Part shown: positions 42,113 to 50,912 of the stretch, piece after piece
How positions within the stretch are numbered: the first letter of the stretch is position 1
Layout: the number at the start of each line of letters is the position of its first letter
Assembly (NCBI GenBank): GCA_034422455.1
Contig: DAOUJQ010000012.1
Span: 62,001 to 126,000, forward strand
Length of the DNA stretch: 64,000 nucleotides
Origin: UBA1127 sp034422455
Lineage (GTDB): Bacteria > Chloroflexota > Dehalococcoidia > Lucifugimonadales > UBA1127
Direction: 5' to 3'
Notes under the pieces: model-generated
Database searches by the model: none
What the model saw: only the letters and a program-made list of their open reading frames with translations
Told to the model about the DNA's origin: nothing
Program-made: the position numbers and the translations under genes

Positions 42113-43357
42113 CTACCCTTCGAAGCGCTGGAACAGCAGCGTGGTGTTGTGGCCGCCGAATCCCAGGGAATTGGTCATCGCCACGTCCACCTTGGTCATG
42201 CGCGCGTTGTGGGGCACATAGTCCAGGTCGCACTCCGGGTCCGGGTTGGTCAGGTTGATGGTGGGCGGAATGCAGCCGCGCTCGATTGCCATCACGCAGA
42301 TAGCGGCCTCGATGGCGCCCGCTGCTCCGAGCAGGTGGCCCGTCATGGACTTGGAGGAGCTTATCGCAACCCGGTAGGCGTCCTCACCGAATACGGACTT
42401 GATGGCGTCCGTCTCCGCCTTGTCGTTGATGGGAGTTGAGGTCCCGTGGGCGTTGATGTAGTCGACGTCCTCCGGCTTGAGCCCGGCGCCCGCGATGGCC
42501 TGGCGCATCGCCCGCGCGCCGCCCTCGCCGAAGGGCGCCGGCTGCGTGATGTGCGACGCGTCCGACGTCACGCCGTAGCCGCCAAGCTCGACGATGGGCG
42601 TCGCCCCGCGTTCCAGCGCGTGCTCTAAGCTCTCGACGATGAGGACGCCCGCGCCCTCGCCGATGATGAAGCCGTCGCGCTCAGCGTCGAAGGGGCGGGA
42701 CGCCGCCTCCGGCACGTCGTTGTTGCGCGAGAGCGCGCCCGCCGAGTTGAAGCCCGCGACGGCGATGGGGCAAATCGGCGCCTCCGAGCCGCCGCAGATC
42801 GCGATGTCGATCTCGCCCTTGCGGATGAGGTCCATCCCCATGCCGATGGCGTCGGCGCCGCTGGCGCAGGCCGAGACGGTGGCGAAGCTGGGCCCGCGCG
42901 CGCCGTAGGTGATGGACACGTTGCCGCCCGCCATGTCCACCAGCATCATGGGGACGAGAAACGGGCTGATGCGCTTGGGGCCCTTCTCCTTGAGCACGTC
43001 GTACTGCTGGGAGAGGGTGATGATGCCGCCCACGCCGCTCGCGATGAGGGACGACACCCGGTCGCCGAGAGGTTCCTCGCGCAGCAGGTCCGCCTGTCCG
43101 AGGGCCTCGTGCGCAGCGGCCAGCGCAAACTGCGAGAAGCGATCGGCGCGACGCGCTTCTTTGCGGTCCATGTAGTCTTCCGGGTTGAACTCGGGGATCT
43201 CGGCGGCAATCGTCGTCTCAAACCCCTCCGGGTCAAAGGCGGTGATGCGGCTCACGCCGGACCTGCCCGCCGCCAGCGACTCCCATGTGGCGTCCGCCGT
43301 CAGTCCTGTAGGGGTAACCATGCCTACGCCGGTCACGACTATTCGCGTGTCTGCCAC
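42113..43357 (-). CDS. fabF: Beta-ketoacyl-ACP synthase II
   Basis: 414 aa. Condenses malonyl-ACP with acyl-ACP in fatty-acid elongation. Catalytic triad: Cys in TVSACASGADAIG (~163), His in INAHGTSTPINDKAE (~304) and His in SMTGHLLGAAGAIEA (~341). N-terminal RIVVTGVGMVTPTGL. The frame is open 62 codons further upstream, but GTG 43357 has AAGGAGCAAC just before it and fits the family N-terminus. No acpP or fabD is adjacent. Confidence 0.96.
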   Translation of the reverse strand: MADTRIVVTGVGMVTPTGLTADATWESLAAGRSGVSRITAFDPEGFETTIAAEIPEFNPEDYMDRKEARRADRFSQFALAAAHEALGQADLLREEPLGDRVSSLIASGVGGIITLSQQYDVLKEKGPKRISPFLVPMMLVDMAGGNVSITYGARGPSFATVSACASGADAIGMGMDLIRKGEIDIAICGGSEAPICPIAVAGFNSAGALSRNNDVPEAASRPFDAERDGFIIGEGAGVLIVESLEHALERGATPIVELGGYGVTSDASHITQPAPFGEGGARAMRQAIAGAGLKPEDVDYINAHGTSTPINDKAETDAIKSVFGEDAYRVAISSSKSMTGHLLGAAGAIEAAICVMAIERGCIPPTINLTNPDPECDLDYVPHNARMTKVDVAMTNSLGFGGHNTTLLFQRFEG

Positions 43358-43500
43358 GTGTTGCTCCTTACCGGCGATGGTTTGGGTGTTTTCGCCAGAG
43401 GTTTGTTCGTTGGCTGGGCGCATTTCGCCTGTCGAGCATCGCCCCTGCCATTTGTCGGCGATTATAACAGAGGAGTCATTTGCGAATAAACAAGGTTGCG

Positions 43501-44421
43501 TTAACGGGAATTGCCGAATGGAGACAAAGCAAGAGGCCGGCAATAGTCATGGAATGCCACTGCCAGCAGCCCCGGTCCCGTGTGCGCACCGATGACGGGC
43601 GTGAACGGCAGTGTCATCGTCTGCACGCCCTGGAACCGCTCGGTGATCCGGTCGAGCATGTTCTCGGCTTCCTCCGGCGCGGCGGCATGCATGACCACGA
43701 CGTTGACCGGCCGGCCTCCGGTCTCCTCCGCCATGATGTCCAGCACCCGCTGGACCGCCTTCGCCTTGGTCCGAGGGCGCGCCACCATGCGCACGTCGCC
43801 CTCGCCCGGCCAGATGCCCAGGATCGGCTTGATCCGCAGCAGCGACGCCGCCCACGCCGCCGCCAGCGGCACCCGCCCGCCGCGCTGCAACCGGCGCAGC
43901 GATTCCAGGATGCCGATGAAGTAGACCTGCCCGGCGACGCCCCGTGCGATGCGCTCGATGTCCTCTAGCGTGCCGCCCTCCGACGCGCACCGTGCCGCCG
44001 CCAGCGCCACCAGCGCCTCGGCGCCGCCCGCCGTCCCGCTGTCGACGACGCGGCCGCTGCGGCCCGGCGCCGATTCCAGCGCCAGCTCCATCGCCGACTG
44101 TGCGATGGAGTACGTCACGCTCAGCTTGGACGTGGTCGTGATGCAGAGCACGTCGCGACCGGCGTCAAAGGCGCGCTGGAAGGCGGTCTGGAAAGCGGCG
44201 GGGGAGGGCGCGGCTGTCTGCGCGGCAACGCTGTCGTCCGCGATCTGCCGGTAGAAGTCCTCAGGTGACAACTCGACGCCGTCCAGATAGGTGCGGCCCC
44301 CCACCGTGACGTGCAGCGGCACCACCTCCAGCGGCAGACCGCCGATGTGCTCAGCCGTCAGCGACGACGTGCTGTCCACGATGACCGATACGGTTGCGGT
44401 GTCTAGTGGCGTGTGTTCCAT
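43501..44421 (-). CDS. DegV family fatty-acid-binding protein
   Basis: 306 aa. DegV/FakB proteins bind one fatty acid; FakB forms present it to the kinase FakA for phospholipid synthesis. SVIVDSTSSLTAEH (residues ~11-24), the TTTSKLSVTYSIAQSA Ser/Thr loop (~95-110), VYFIGILESLRRLQRGGRVPLAAA and the C-terminal TPVIGAHTGPGLLAVAFH (~276-293) are all family features. No fakA-like gene is adjacent, but fabF lies next on the same strand. Confidence 0.92.
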   Translation of the reverse strand: MEHTPLDTATVSVIVDSTSSLTAEHIGGLPLEVVPLHVTVGGRTYLDGVELSPEDFYRQIADDSVAAQTAAPSPAAFQTAFQRAFDAGRDVLCITTTSKLSVTYSIAQSAMELALESAPGRSGRVVDSGTAGGAEALVALAAARCASEGGTLEDIERIARGVAGQVYFIGILESLRRLQRGGRVPLAAAWAASLLRIKPILGIWPGEGDVRMVARPRTKAKAVQRVLDIMAEETGGRPVNVVVMHAAAPEEAENMLDRITERFQGVQTMTLPFTPVIGAHTGPGLLAVAFHDYCRPLALSPFGNSR

Positions 44422-44499
44422 CGGCCACAGATTGCAGCAAATGCGTGGGGAATGGAAGGGTCTAGCAGGTCCCTCATCGTGCGCCCTGGTCCCGTCCTG

Positions 44500-44946
44500 C
44501 TAGAGCGTCGCCAGCTTGTACACGCCCTCTCCGATGGCCGCTACGCCGACGAGGTTCCACACGACCAGCCGGAACACGCGCGGAGGCTCCTCGCCGCTGC
44601 GGAGGCGTCCTTCGATGAGCGCGACGACCACGCCCACGATCAGACCGCCGACGGTGAGTTGCCACCAGTACTCGCCCCAGTCGCCGGCGATGAGTCCCAG
44701 CGTCAAGCCCAACGAGGTGAACTTGAACACGACCGAGTGGAAGGCCTTGGGAGCGCCCTCCCGCTTGAAGGCGTCGGTGATGAAGCCGATGCCGCCCAGT
44801 ATGGCAAACACGGAAAAGAGACCCAGGCCCCAGTTCTGGTTGATGGTGTCGTTGGAGACCAGGACCACGACGATGATGACGGCGATTGCCATCGCCAGGG
44901 CAAAGACGGCGATTGCGATCTTTCCGGGAAGCGGGATTTTATCCAT
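44500..44946 (-). CDS. Four-helix membrane protein, tandem paralogue 1 (148 aa)
   Basis: Four predicted transmembrane helices: IAIAVFALAMAIAVIIVVVL, GLGLFSVFAILGGIGFI, FTSLGLTLGLIAG and LTVGGLIVGVVVALI. It shares with the gene just upstream (44999-45457) the blocks VFAILGGIGF(I)-x-DAFK-x-EGAP, GEYWWQL, and FRLVVW-x-LVG. No named family recognised. The pair reads as a tandem duplication now strongly diverged. Confidence 0.7.
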   Translation of the reverse strand: MDKIPLPGKIAIAVFALAMAIAVIIVVVLVSNDTINQNWGLGLFSVFAILGGIGFITDAFKREGAPKAFHSVVFKFTSLGLTLGLIAGDWGEYWWQLTVGGLIVGVVVALIEGRLRSGEEPPRVFRLVVWNLVGVAAIGEGVYKLATL

Positions 44947-44998
44947 GGCGGTCGGTTAGTCCTTTCTTCTGGTGAGTGCTGTTTGATGTGGCCCTTGC

Positions 44999-45457
44999 TT
45001 ACAGCGGCAGGATGACCCAGACGCCCTCAGCCGTGGCCGCTAGGCCCACAAGGCCCCAGACCACCAGCCGGAAGGCGTAATTTGGACCCGGGTCCGTCCC
45101 GATGGCCCTTTCTATGGTTCCAACGACGATGCCCGCGGCCACGCCGCCCAAGGCGAGCTGCCACCAATACTCGGCCCAGCCGCCGCCCACAATGAGTCCA
45201 AGGGCGAAAGCGAGTGACGTGAACTTGAGCACGACGTACGAAATGCCCTGCGGCGCGCCCTCTTGCTTGAACGCGTCGACGATGAAGCCGATGCCTCCAA
45301 GAATGGCGAATACCGCGAAGAAGTTCCTGCCGGCCTGCTCCTCGACGGCCCCGTTGGAAACCAGGGCGATCACCCCGACGACGGCCACCAGCACCGCCAG
45401 CGCTGCGGCGGCAATGGCCATCCTTCCTCCCAGGGGAAGTCTTGCAACGGCGCTCAT
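44999..45457 (-). CDS. Four-helix membrane protein, tandem paralogue 2 (152 aa)
   Basis: Same architecture as 44500-44946, with VFAILGGIGFIVDAFKQEGAP and AEYWWQLALGG conserved. GGAGAG lies four bases before ATG 45457. It precedes paralogue 1 by 52 bp, so both are likely read from one transcript together with the small DUF2188-like gene and yggT. Function unknown. Confidence 0.7.
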   Translation of the reverse strand: MSAVARLPLGGRMAIAAAALAVLVAVVGVIALVSNGAVEEQAGRNFFAVFAILGGIGFIVDAFKQEGAPQGISYVVLKFTSLAFALGLIVGGGWAEYWWQLALGGVAAGIVVGTIERAIGTDPGPNYAFRLVVWGLVGLAATAEGVWVILPL

Positions 45458-45476
45458 GCTCTCTCCGGTGTCGCCT

Positions 45477-45692
45477 TTAGTCCTCGCGCAGCAGCAGCGA
45501 CGCCCACTCCTGCGCCTCTTCCGCGGAGTCGAAACCCGAGGCGCTCAGCCCCATGCCCGCGCCGCTGATGGAGCGCACGATTGAGACATCATAGGTGCCG
45601 TTGAACTTGTTCAGGTGAATGACCACGGTGTTGTCGGACTTCTTCCACCGCCACATCTCGCCGTTCTTGGACTGTTCCCACTTCATCGGCAT
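45477..45692 (-). CDS. Small DUF2188-like protein, 71 aa
   Basis: MPMKWEQSKNGEMWRWKKSD, then VVIHLNKFNGTYDVSIV, and GFDSAEEAQEWASLLL at the C-terminus. The layout (short beta-sheet with a W-x-x-x-x-x-x-G start and a 'AEEA..WA' helix) is that of small DUF2188/YwqI-like proteins; the assignment is tentative. GGAGG ribosome site nine bases before ATG 45692. Confidence 0.65.
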   Translation of the reverse strand: MPMKWEQSKNGEMWRWKKSDNTVVIHLNKFNGTYDVSIVRSISGAGMGLSASGFDSAEEAQEWASLLLRED

Positions 45693-45721
45693 GATGCCGG
45701 GCCTCCTCGATCTTTTCTGCG

Positions 45722-45982
45722 CTACAGCCCAAACAGCGCCCGCACCAACGGAACGATGAGGAAGATGATGACGATGATGGTGATCATTGGGCTCAGGTCG
45801 AGCATGCCGAAGCTGGGCATGTAGCGCCGGATCGGCCCCAGCACGGGCTCTGTGATCTGGTCCAGCGCCTGCCGGATGGGGTTGTAGGGAGAGATGGGGA
45901 ACCACGACAGGATGGAGCGGATGAAAATGGCAAAGACGAATAGGTACAGCAGGTTGACCAGCAGGACCCCTATCGCTTGCAC
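45722..45982 (-). CDS. YggT family membrane protein
   Basis: 86 aa, two transmembrane helices. LYLFVFAIFIRSILSWFP and NPIRQALDQITEPVLGPIRRYMPSFGMLDLSPMI (~34-67) are the YggT signature, with the E-P-x-L-x-P-x-R box. Often found, as here, next to proC; in other bacteria also beside sepF/ylm genes of cell division. The GTG start overlaps the proC stop by one base, so translation is coupled. Confidence 0.93.
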   Translation of the reverse strand: MQAIGVLLVNLLYLFVFAIFIRSILSWFPISPYNPIRQALDQITEPVLGPIRRYMPSFGMLDLSPMITIIVIIFLIVPLVRALFGL

Positions 45983-46788
45983 TAGTCTTCCTCACCCAGC
46001 TCGACGGCCTTCTCGTATGCGGCCTCAACGCCTTCCATGATGGCTGCGCGGAACCGTGCGCTCTCCATCGCCATCAGGCCCTCCGCCGTCGTGCCCCCGG
46101 GCGATGTGACGGCGTTCCGCAGCTCGGCGGGGTGACGCCCGGTCTGCTGCAGGAGTTGCGCGCTGCCCAGCACCGTCTGCGTCGCCAGCATGGCCGCCAC
46201 GTCGCGCGACAGGCCGATGTGGACGCCCGCGTCGGTAAGCGCCTCGATGAAGAGGAAGACGTAGGCCGGGCCGCTGCCGCTGAGCCCCGTCGCCATGTCG
46301 ACGTACTTCTCGCTTGGCACGTAGACTTCCTTGCCGATGGCCTGTAGCAGCTCTTTTGTCTCCTTCACGCGCTCGGTCGGCGTCTCGGGCGTGGCCGTCC
46401 ACACGCTCACCCCCGCGCCGATCTGCGCGGGGGTGTTCGGCATGATGCGCACGACGGCGTCGTGGCCGAGGCCCCTGCGGATCGAGCGGACGGTCGCCCC
46501 CGCGACGATGCTCAGCGCGGCCTGCTCCGAAGTGAGACCGCCCTTCAGCCCGGACATGGCTTTGGGCAGGTCTTGCGGCTTCACGGCGAGCAGCACGAGG
46601 CTGCCATGCGACGCCGTCGCTGCGCCGTCGTCCGTCACGGTAATTCCGTAGCGGTCCGACAGATACGAGCGCCGGCCCTCGATGATCTCGCAAACGGCGA
46701 TGTCGTCCGGCGAGGCCAGCTCGCGGTCGAGCATGCCGCCGATGATGGCCTCCGCCATGGTCCCGCCGCCAATGAAACCAATCCGCAT
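45982..46788 (-). CDS. proC: Pyrroline-5-carboxylate reductase
   Basis: 268 aa. Last step of proline synthesis, NAD(P)H-dependent. N-terminal Rossmann motif IGFIGGGTMAEAIIGGML (residues 3-20), LAVKPQDLPKAM, IMPNTPAQIGAGVSV (~115-129), and the C-terminal signature LSGSGPAYVFLFIEALTDAGV with PAELRNAVTSPGGTTAEGLMAM (~225-246). ATG 46788 with GGGAG upstream is preferred over ATG 46800. First gene of a proC-yggT pair. Confidence 0.96.
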   Translation of the reverse strand: MRIGFIGGGTMAEAIIGGMLDRELASPDDIAVCEIIEGRRSYLSDRYGITVTDDGAATASHGSLVLLAVKPQDLPKAMSGLKGGLTSEQAALSIVAGATVRSIRRGLGHDAVVRIMPNTPAQIGAGVSVWTATPETPTERVKETKELLQAIGKEVYVPSEKYVDMATGLSGSGPAYVFLFIEALTDAGVHIGLSRDVAAMLATQTVLGSAQLLQQTGRHPAELRNAVTSPGGTTAEGLMAMESARFRAAIMEGVEAAYEKAVELGEED

Positions 46789-47001
46789 GTTTGCTCCCAC
46801 TCTCGTCCGTTCGCCCAGAGGGAAATCGAAGGGCGAATCCGCGAGCCCGTCGAAAGCCCCCGTCGTTCCTGCGCAGGCAGGAACCCCGACTACCCCTAGC
46901 CGCTCTGTGGCCCCCTACCGTTCGTCCTGAGCCTGTCGAAGGGTCGCCCGTCCCTCCGTTCGCCCTGAGGGAAATCGAAGGGTGAACGGAGGCCCTCTCC
47001 G
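46789..47001. repeat. R2/R3 repeat cluster between proC and pdxA
   Basis: Shortened R2 units ending in GGGAAATCGAAGGGCGA or GGTGAACGG at ~46808-46838 and ~46956-46990, a normal R2 at ~46918-46944 and an R3 core at 46861-46887. No gene. Confidence 0.8.
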
Positions 47002-48018
47002 CTATCCCACCGGCTTCGCGATGCCTATGCCCGTTGCAAGCTCCACAGCCGCCCGTATCGACTCCAGCATGCTGGTGGCGTCGGCCTTCCCCTGCCACGC
47101 GATGTCAAACGCCGTGCCGTGGTCAACCGACGTGCGGATGAACGGCAGCCCCAGGTTCACGGTGATGCTCTCCTCGAACCCGTACACCTTCACCGGGATG
47201 TGCCCCTGGTCGTGGTACATGGCCAGAATGGCGTCGTAGTCACCGCGGATGCCCTGCAGGAAGACCGTGTCGGCGGGCACGGGCCCGGTGGCCCTGATGC
47301 CCTCGGCCAGCGCCGCCTCGACTGCCGGGGCGATCTGCGTCGCCTCCTCGTCGCCGATGAGCCCGCCGTCGGAGGCGTGCGGGTTGAGCGCCGCCACGCC
47401 GATGCGCGGCTCCGCAACGCCCCACGTCTTGAACGAGGCGTCGGTCAGCCGCAGCGCCGCCAGGATGTTGTCCTCCGTCACGTAGTCGCAGGCGCGCTTC
47501 AGCGAACGGTGGGTGGTCAGGTGCACCACCCGCAGGCCCTTGGACATGAGCATCGTCAGCACCTTGGGCGACTCCGACAGCCGCTGAAGCACCTCCATGT
47601 GGCCGATGTCCTCGTACCCGGCCAAGCTCGCGGCCTCCTTGTGCAGCGGCGCCGTTGCCATCGCCGAGACCGAGCCGTCGAGACACAGCTCGCCCGCGCG
47701 CACGACCCACTCCATCGCCGCCTTGCCCGCCGTCGCGGAGATCTCGCCGGGCTGCATGGCCGACGCGTCGTAGTTGCCGATGTCCAGCACCGCGACCGCG
47801 CCGTCGCCGCACGCCGCCTCGTCCGCCGACTCGACCCGCTCCACGGCGAGACCAACACCCGCGAGGTTGACGGCACGCCGCATGATCTCCGCGTTCCCGA
47901 CCACGAGCGGCGTGCACAGCTCGCCCGCCTCCGCGCCGGCCAGTGCCTTCGCGATGACCTCCGGCCCAATGCCGCACGGGTCCCCCATCGTAATGGCGAT
48001 TATCGGCTGCTCAGCCAC
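47002..48018 (-). CDS. pdxA: 4-hydroxythreonine-4-phosphate dehydrogenase (PdxA family)
   Basis: 338 aa. Oxidises 4-phosphohydroxy-L-threonine in the DXP-dependent pyridoxal phosphate pathway. Motifs: ITMGDPCGIGPEVIAKAL (~8-25), MATAPLHKEA, LTTHRSLKRAC with a metal His, and AMYHDQGHIPVKVYGFEESITVNLGLPFIRTSVDHGTAFDIA (the C-terminal block, His ligands and phosphate site, ~256-297). GTG 48018 with GGAGG nine bases upstream. PdxA2 enzymes of aromatic catabolism look very similar, so with the ring-oxygenase genes nearby that role is a possible alternative. Confidence 0.92.
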   Translation of the reverse strand: MAEQPIIAITMGDPCGIGPEVIAKALAGAEAGELCTPLVVGNAEIMRRAVNLAGVGLAVERVESADEAACGDGAVAVLDIGNYDASAMQPGEISATAGKAAMEWVVRAGELCLDGSVSAMATAPLHKEAASLAGYEDIGHMEVLQRLSESPKVLTMLMSKGLRVVHLTTHRSLKRACDYVTEDNILAALRLTDASFKTWGVAEPRIGVAALNPHASDGGLIGDEEATQIAPAVEAALAEGIRATGPVPADTVFLQGIRGDYDAILAMYHDQGHIPVKVYGFEESITVNLGLPFIRTSVDHGTAFDIAWQGKADATSMLESIRAAVELATGIGIAKPVG

Positions 48019-48362
48019 GGCAATGCCCTCCGCAATGGCCTCGGCCCCGGCTGGGGCTTCCCCGTAAGTATACAGCGCACGAGAAGGGGGATGGAACGGC
48101 GGAAGCTGTGGCAAAAGCGCATATTGCGCCGCTCTTTGGCGCTAACCGGAGACCTTTGTATTACCCCTAAACGTCACCGTCATTCCCGCAAAAGCGGGAA
48201 TCCAGGACATCCGCAGCAAGCTGTCGTCGCGTATCCAACGCCCTCCGCGGCAATGGCGTCCCTCGTTCGTGCTGAGCCTGTCGAAGCACGCTCCCGCTGC
48301 TCCATGGGAGCGTCGTGGGAGGGGCTGTCCCTCTCCCACGACAGACTGGATGCCCTAACTGC
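48019..48362. other. Intergenic repeats and hairpins
   Basis: No gene seen. It contains the widespread REP-like element CGTCATTCCCGC-AAAA-GCGGGAATCCAGG (48178-48206), an R2 variant in which CGTGCT/AGCACG replace the usual outer bases in a matching way (48267-48291, TTCGTGCTGAGCCTGTCGAA), and a strong hairpin at 48312-48342 (GTCGTGGGAG pairing with CTCCCACGAC) just before the protease stop, which could block convergent read-through. Confidence 0.7.
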
Positions 48363-49334
48363 TCAACTGAACGACTCCCCAACGAGTTCTATAGCTATAG
48401 AGAATGCTGGTTGGTCCCATCCCCCAGTAACCACTCCGAATACTTCACCATCAAGGTTGAGCGCGGGGCTGCCGCTTGAACCGGAACCGCTGGCGAAGTC
48501 CACTACGTAACGTATAGGTGAGCTGGCTCCGCAGAGATTGCAGTTATACGGATATGCGCCGGCAACGACGCCAAACTGCGAAAATGGCCGTTCCTCTGGC
48601 ATCCAAACCTCTTTGTCTCCCAGCACGACCACCGGGGCGCCAATGGCAGGCCCTGAAGCGGCGATTGGCAAGGCGCGGGAGCTGATGCTGACATCTTTCG
48701 GCACAAGAAGAGCGGCATCCTTGCCGGCAAACACCCGTTCAACGCTATAGAATTCAGATGCCCCGTCGACAGTTGTGACGGTTATCTCCACAGGCGTGGG
48801 GTCTGACACTACGTGCGCTGCTGTCAAGACGGTCCCACGGTCATCCACATAGAAGCCCGTGCCGCCACCCGTGCGGTTCCCCGGCAGCCGCGTGTTGATG
48901 ATGACCACACTCGGTCGCGCCGTCTCTACCACGCTCACCAGTTCCTCAGTCATGGACGGCCCGCGCTCGCCCTGCGGCCCCGTCGCGCCGGTTGCGCCTG
49001 TCGCGCCGCGTTCTCCCGTCGCGCCGGTCTCCCCCTCGATGCCCTGCTCGCCTTGCGGCCCGGTCTCGCCCTGTGGTCCGACCTCACCCTGAACGCCCTG
49101 TTCACCCTGGACGCCCTGGATGCCTTGCTCGCCTTGCGGTCCGGTTTCGCCCTGTTCGCCCTGCACGCCTTGAGGCCCATGCTCACCCTGTGGGGCTGGC
49201 GGAATTAGAGCAACTTGCCGCCCTACCTCGGCCGAGACCATTGCGTCCAACTCTTCGTCCGACGGCCCGCACGCTCCGGCCAAGACGACGGCAAGGAGCA
49301 TAAGCGCCGCTACTGCCACGTTACGAAATGACAT
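48363..49334 (-). CDS. Lipoprotein with collagen-like repeats and a trypsin-like protease domain
   Basis: 323 aa. Lipoprotein signal peptide ending LAGAC (Cys ~22), a short helical neck (SDEELDAMVSAEVGRQVALI), then about 26 G-X-Y triplets rich in GEQG/GPQGE (~45-125), as in bacterial collagens that trimerise. Residues ~130-323 are a chymotrypsin-fold protease: His in VLTAAHVV, Asp in FAGKDAALLV and Ser in SGSGSSGSPALN, a complete triad. It is thus a surface-tethered protease on a collagen stalk. GGAGG precedes ATG 49334; the longer frame begins in non-coding DNA. Confidence 0.85.
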   Translation of the reverse strand: MSFRNVAVAALMLLAVVLAGACGPSDEELDAMVSAEVGRQVALIPPAPQGEHGPQGVQGEQGETGPQGEQGIQGVQGEQGVQGEVGPQGETGPQGEQGIEGETGATGERGATGATGATGPQGERGPSMTEELVSVVETARPSVVIINTRLPGNRTGGGTGFYVDDRGTVLTAAHVVSDPTPVEITVTTVDGASEFYSVERVFAGKDAALLVPKDVSISSRALPIAASGPAIGAPVVVLGDKEVWMPEERPFSQFGVVAGAYPYNCNLCGASSPIRYVVDFASGSGSSGSPALNLDGEVFGVVTGGWDQPAFSIAIELVGESFS

Positions 49335-49436
49335 GACATTCCTCCAATACGGTTGTTTCTGGAAAGAAAAGCGCACCCCGTCCGATGTCCTGTAGTGACT
49401 GGACAACGGAAAGCCGGGGTTATTGGAGGAGAGGGG

Positions 49437-49907
49437 TTACTCGATCTGAGGGGAGGCTCCTGGAGTGAAGCGGAGTTCTGGAATCGCGGGGTGTACCCGA
49501 ATGCTGAATCTGGCACCTATCAGTGTCGCTACGACCGGCTGGCTGGCCGCCCGAATGCCTATGGTCTGCAACAGGAAGAAGACTTGGGGCATCAGGCTGA
49601 CCAAGCACGACCCTAACGCCCACATCGCAAGCCTGGTCCCCACCGGGTCGCTCAACATGCAGAGGATGCCGGGGACCGTCATGATCATCACAACGTAGAC
49701 CTGCACGAATGCCAGCAGGCCAAACGCATCCCCCAAGAAGTCCGCGGCCATCTCGATAGCGGGCGCGCCTAGGAGGGCCGCCGTCAACCAGACCCAACAC
49801 CCGAGCAGCAGCATCACCGCTGGCCCCACGACAAACAACATGACCAGCAGCGAGGTGGCTTCCTCACGAAAGGCAGTCCGTTGTTGGCAAGTCAGGGATG
49901 CAAACAT
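49437..49907 (-). CDS. Hypothetical membrane protein, 156 aa
   Basis: Three to four hydrophobic segments (LLVMLFVVGPAVMLLLGCWVW; GLLAFVQVYVVMIMTVPGILC; LAMWALGSCLVSLMPQVFFLL) and a short soluble tail. No family recognised. ATG 49907 lies seven bases after an extended -10 (TGTTAGAAT, minus strand) and lacks a clear ribosome site, a third case of leaderless spacing. It precedes the collagen-like protease on the same strand by about 100 bp. Confidence 0.6.
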   Translation of the reverse strand: MFASLTCQQRTAFREEATSLLVMLFVVGPAVMLLLGCWVWLTAALLGAPAIEMAADFLGDAFGLLAFVQVYVVMIMTVPGILCMLSDPVGTRLAMWALGSCLVSLMPQVFFLLQTIGIRAASQPVVATLIGARFSIRVHPAIPELRFTPGASPQIE

Positions 49908-49986
49908 GTGTCCTATTCTAACACGCCGGGAAGGAAAGGGCACCCTCCCCTTGCGGCCACTTTGCGTGGTTTTGCGCCCCTGCCCC

Positions 49987-50742
49987 CTACGCCGCGGTCA
50001 TCCCTCCGTCGATCACCATCTCGCTGCCCGTCATGAACTTGGACTCATCCGACGCGAGGAACAGCGCGGCGTACGACACGTCTTCGACTTCTCCGACGTG
50101 CCCCAGCGGGATGCGCGCCTCCGTCTCCTCCCGGCTGCGCAAGGGGTGCTGCCAGACCCGCTGCATCATGTCCGTGTCGATGGGCCCGGGGTGGATCGAG
50201 TTCGCCCGGATGCCCTCCTTGCCGTACTGCAGCGCAGTCGACTTGGTGAGCAGCCGGACCGCGCCCTTGGACGCGTTGTACGCCGTCGTGTTGACCGAGC
50301 CGACGATGCCGGAGGTGGACGAGATGTTGATGATGGAGCCGCCGCCGGCCTTCCGCATCTCCGCGATGACGGCCTTCGTGCCCAGGAAGACGCCCTTCGC
50401 GTTCACGTCCAGCACCGCGTCCCACTGCTCGACGGTCACCTCCTCGACGCGCCCGCTCTCGATGATGCCCGCGTTGTTCACCAGCACGTCCACCTTGCCG
50501 TACTCGGACACCGCCGTCTCGACGGCCTTCCGCCAGTCGTCCTCGCTCGTCACGTCGAGGTGCACGTAGACGCAGTCGCCGCCGGCCTCCGCGATCTCCG
50601 CCGCCACGGCGTGGCCCTCGGTGTCCAGCAGGTCGCCGATAACGATCTTCGCGCCCTCCCGTGCGAACATGCGGGCCTCCGTCGCGCCCTGCCCCTTCGC
50701 GCCGCCGCTGATCAGCGCGACCTTGCCTTCCAGCCTCGCCAT
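49987..50742 (-). CDS. Short-chain dehydrogenase/reductase (classical SDR)
   Basis: 251 aa. NAD(P)-dependent oxidoreductase. Cofactor motif LISGGAKGQGATEARMF (residues ~10-26) with Asp after beta-2 (VIGDLLD), which favours NAD; VLVNNAGI (~86-93); catalytic Ser in INISSTSGIVGS, and YNASKG (Tyr/Lys, ~156-161); and the C-terminal MTGSEMVIDGGMTA. Looks like the 3-alpha/20-beta-hydroxysteroid or cyclohexanol dehydrogenase branch. AGGAGGC upstream of ATG. Substrate unknown. Confidence 0.93.
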   Translation of the reverse strand: MARLEGKVALISGGAKGQGATEARMFAREGAKIVIGDLLDTEGHAVAAEIAEAGGDCVYVHLDVTSEDDWRKAVETAVSEYGKVDVLVNNAGIIESGRVEEVTVEQWDAVLDVNAKGVFLGTKAVIAEMRKAGGGSIINISSTSGIVGSVNTTAYNASKGAVRLLTKSTALQYGKEGIRANSIHPGPIDTDMMQRVWQHPLRSREETEARIPLGHVGEVEDVSYAALFLASDESKFMTGSEMVIDGGMTAA

Positions 50743-50912
50743 GAATTGCCTCCTCGTCCGGTGTTTCTGCGTCTACTATACGGCCCGTCGAACGCCCGCA
50801 AAAGAGCCGGGCCGAGGCCGTACAACGAGCTAACCCCTTGCCGCCTCGCCCCGTTCTTCTCTGGTGATACCATCCGAGTGTCCGCGCTGTGCGGCTCCAT
50901 ACAAGGAATGTG

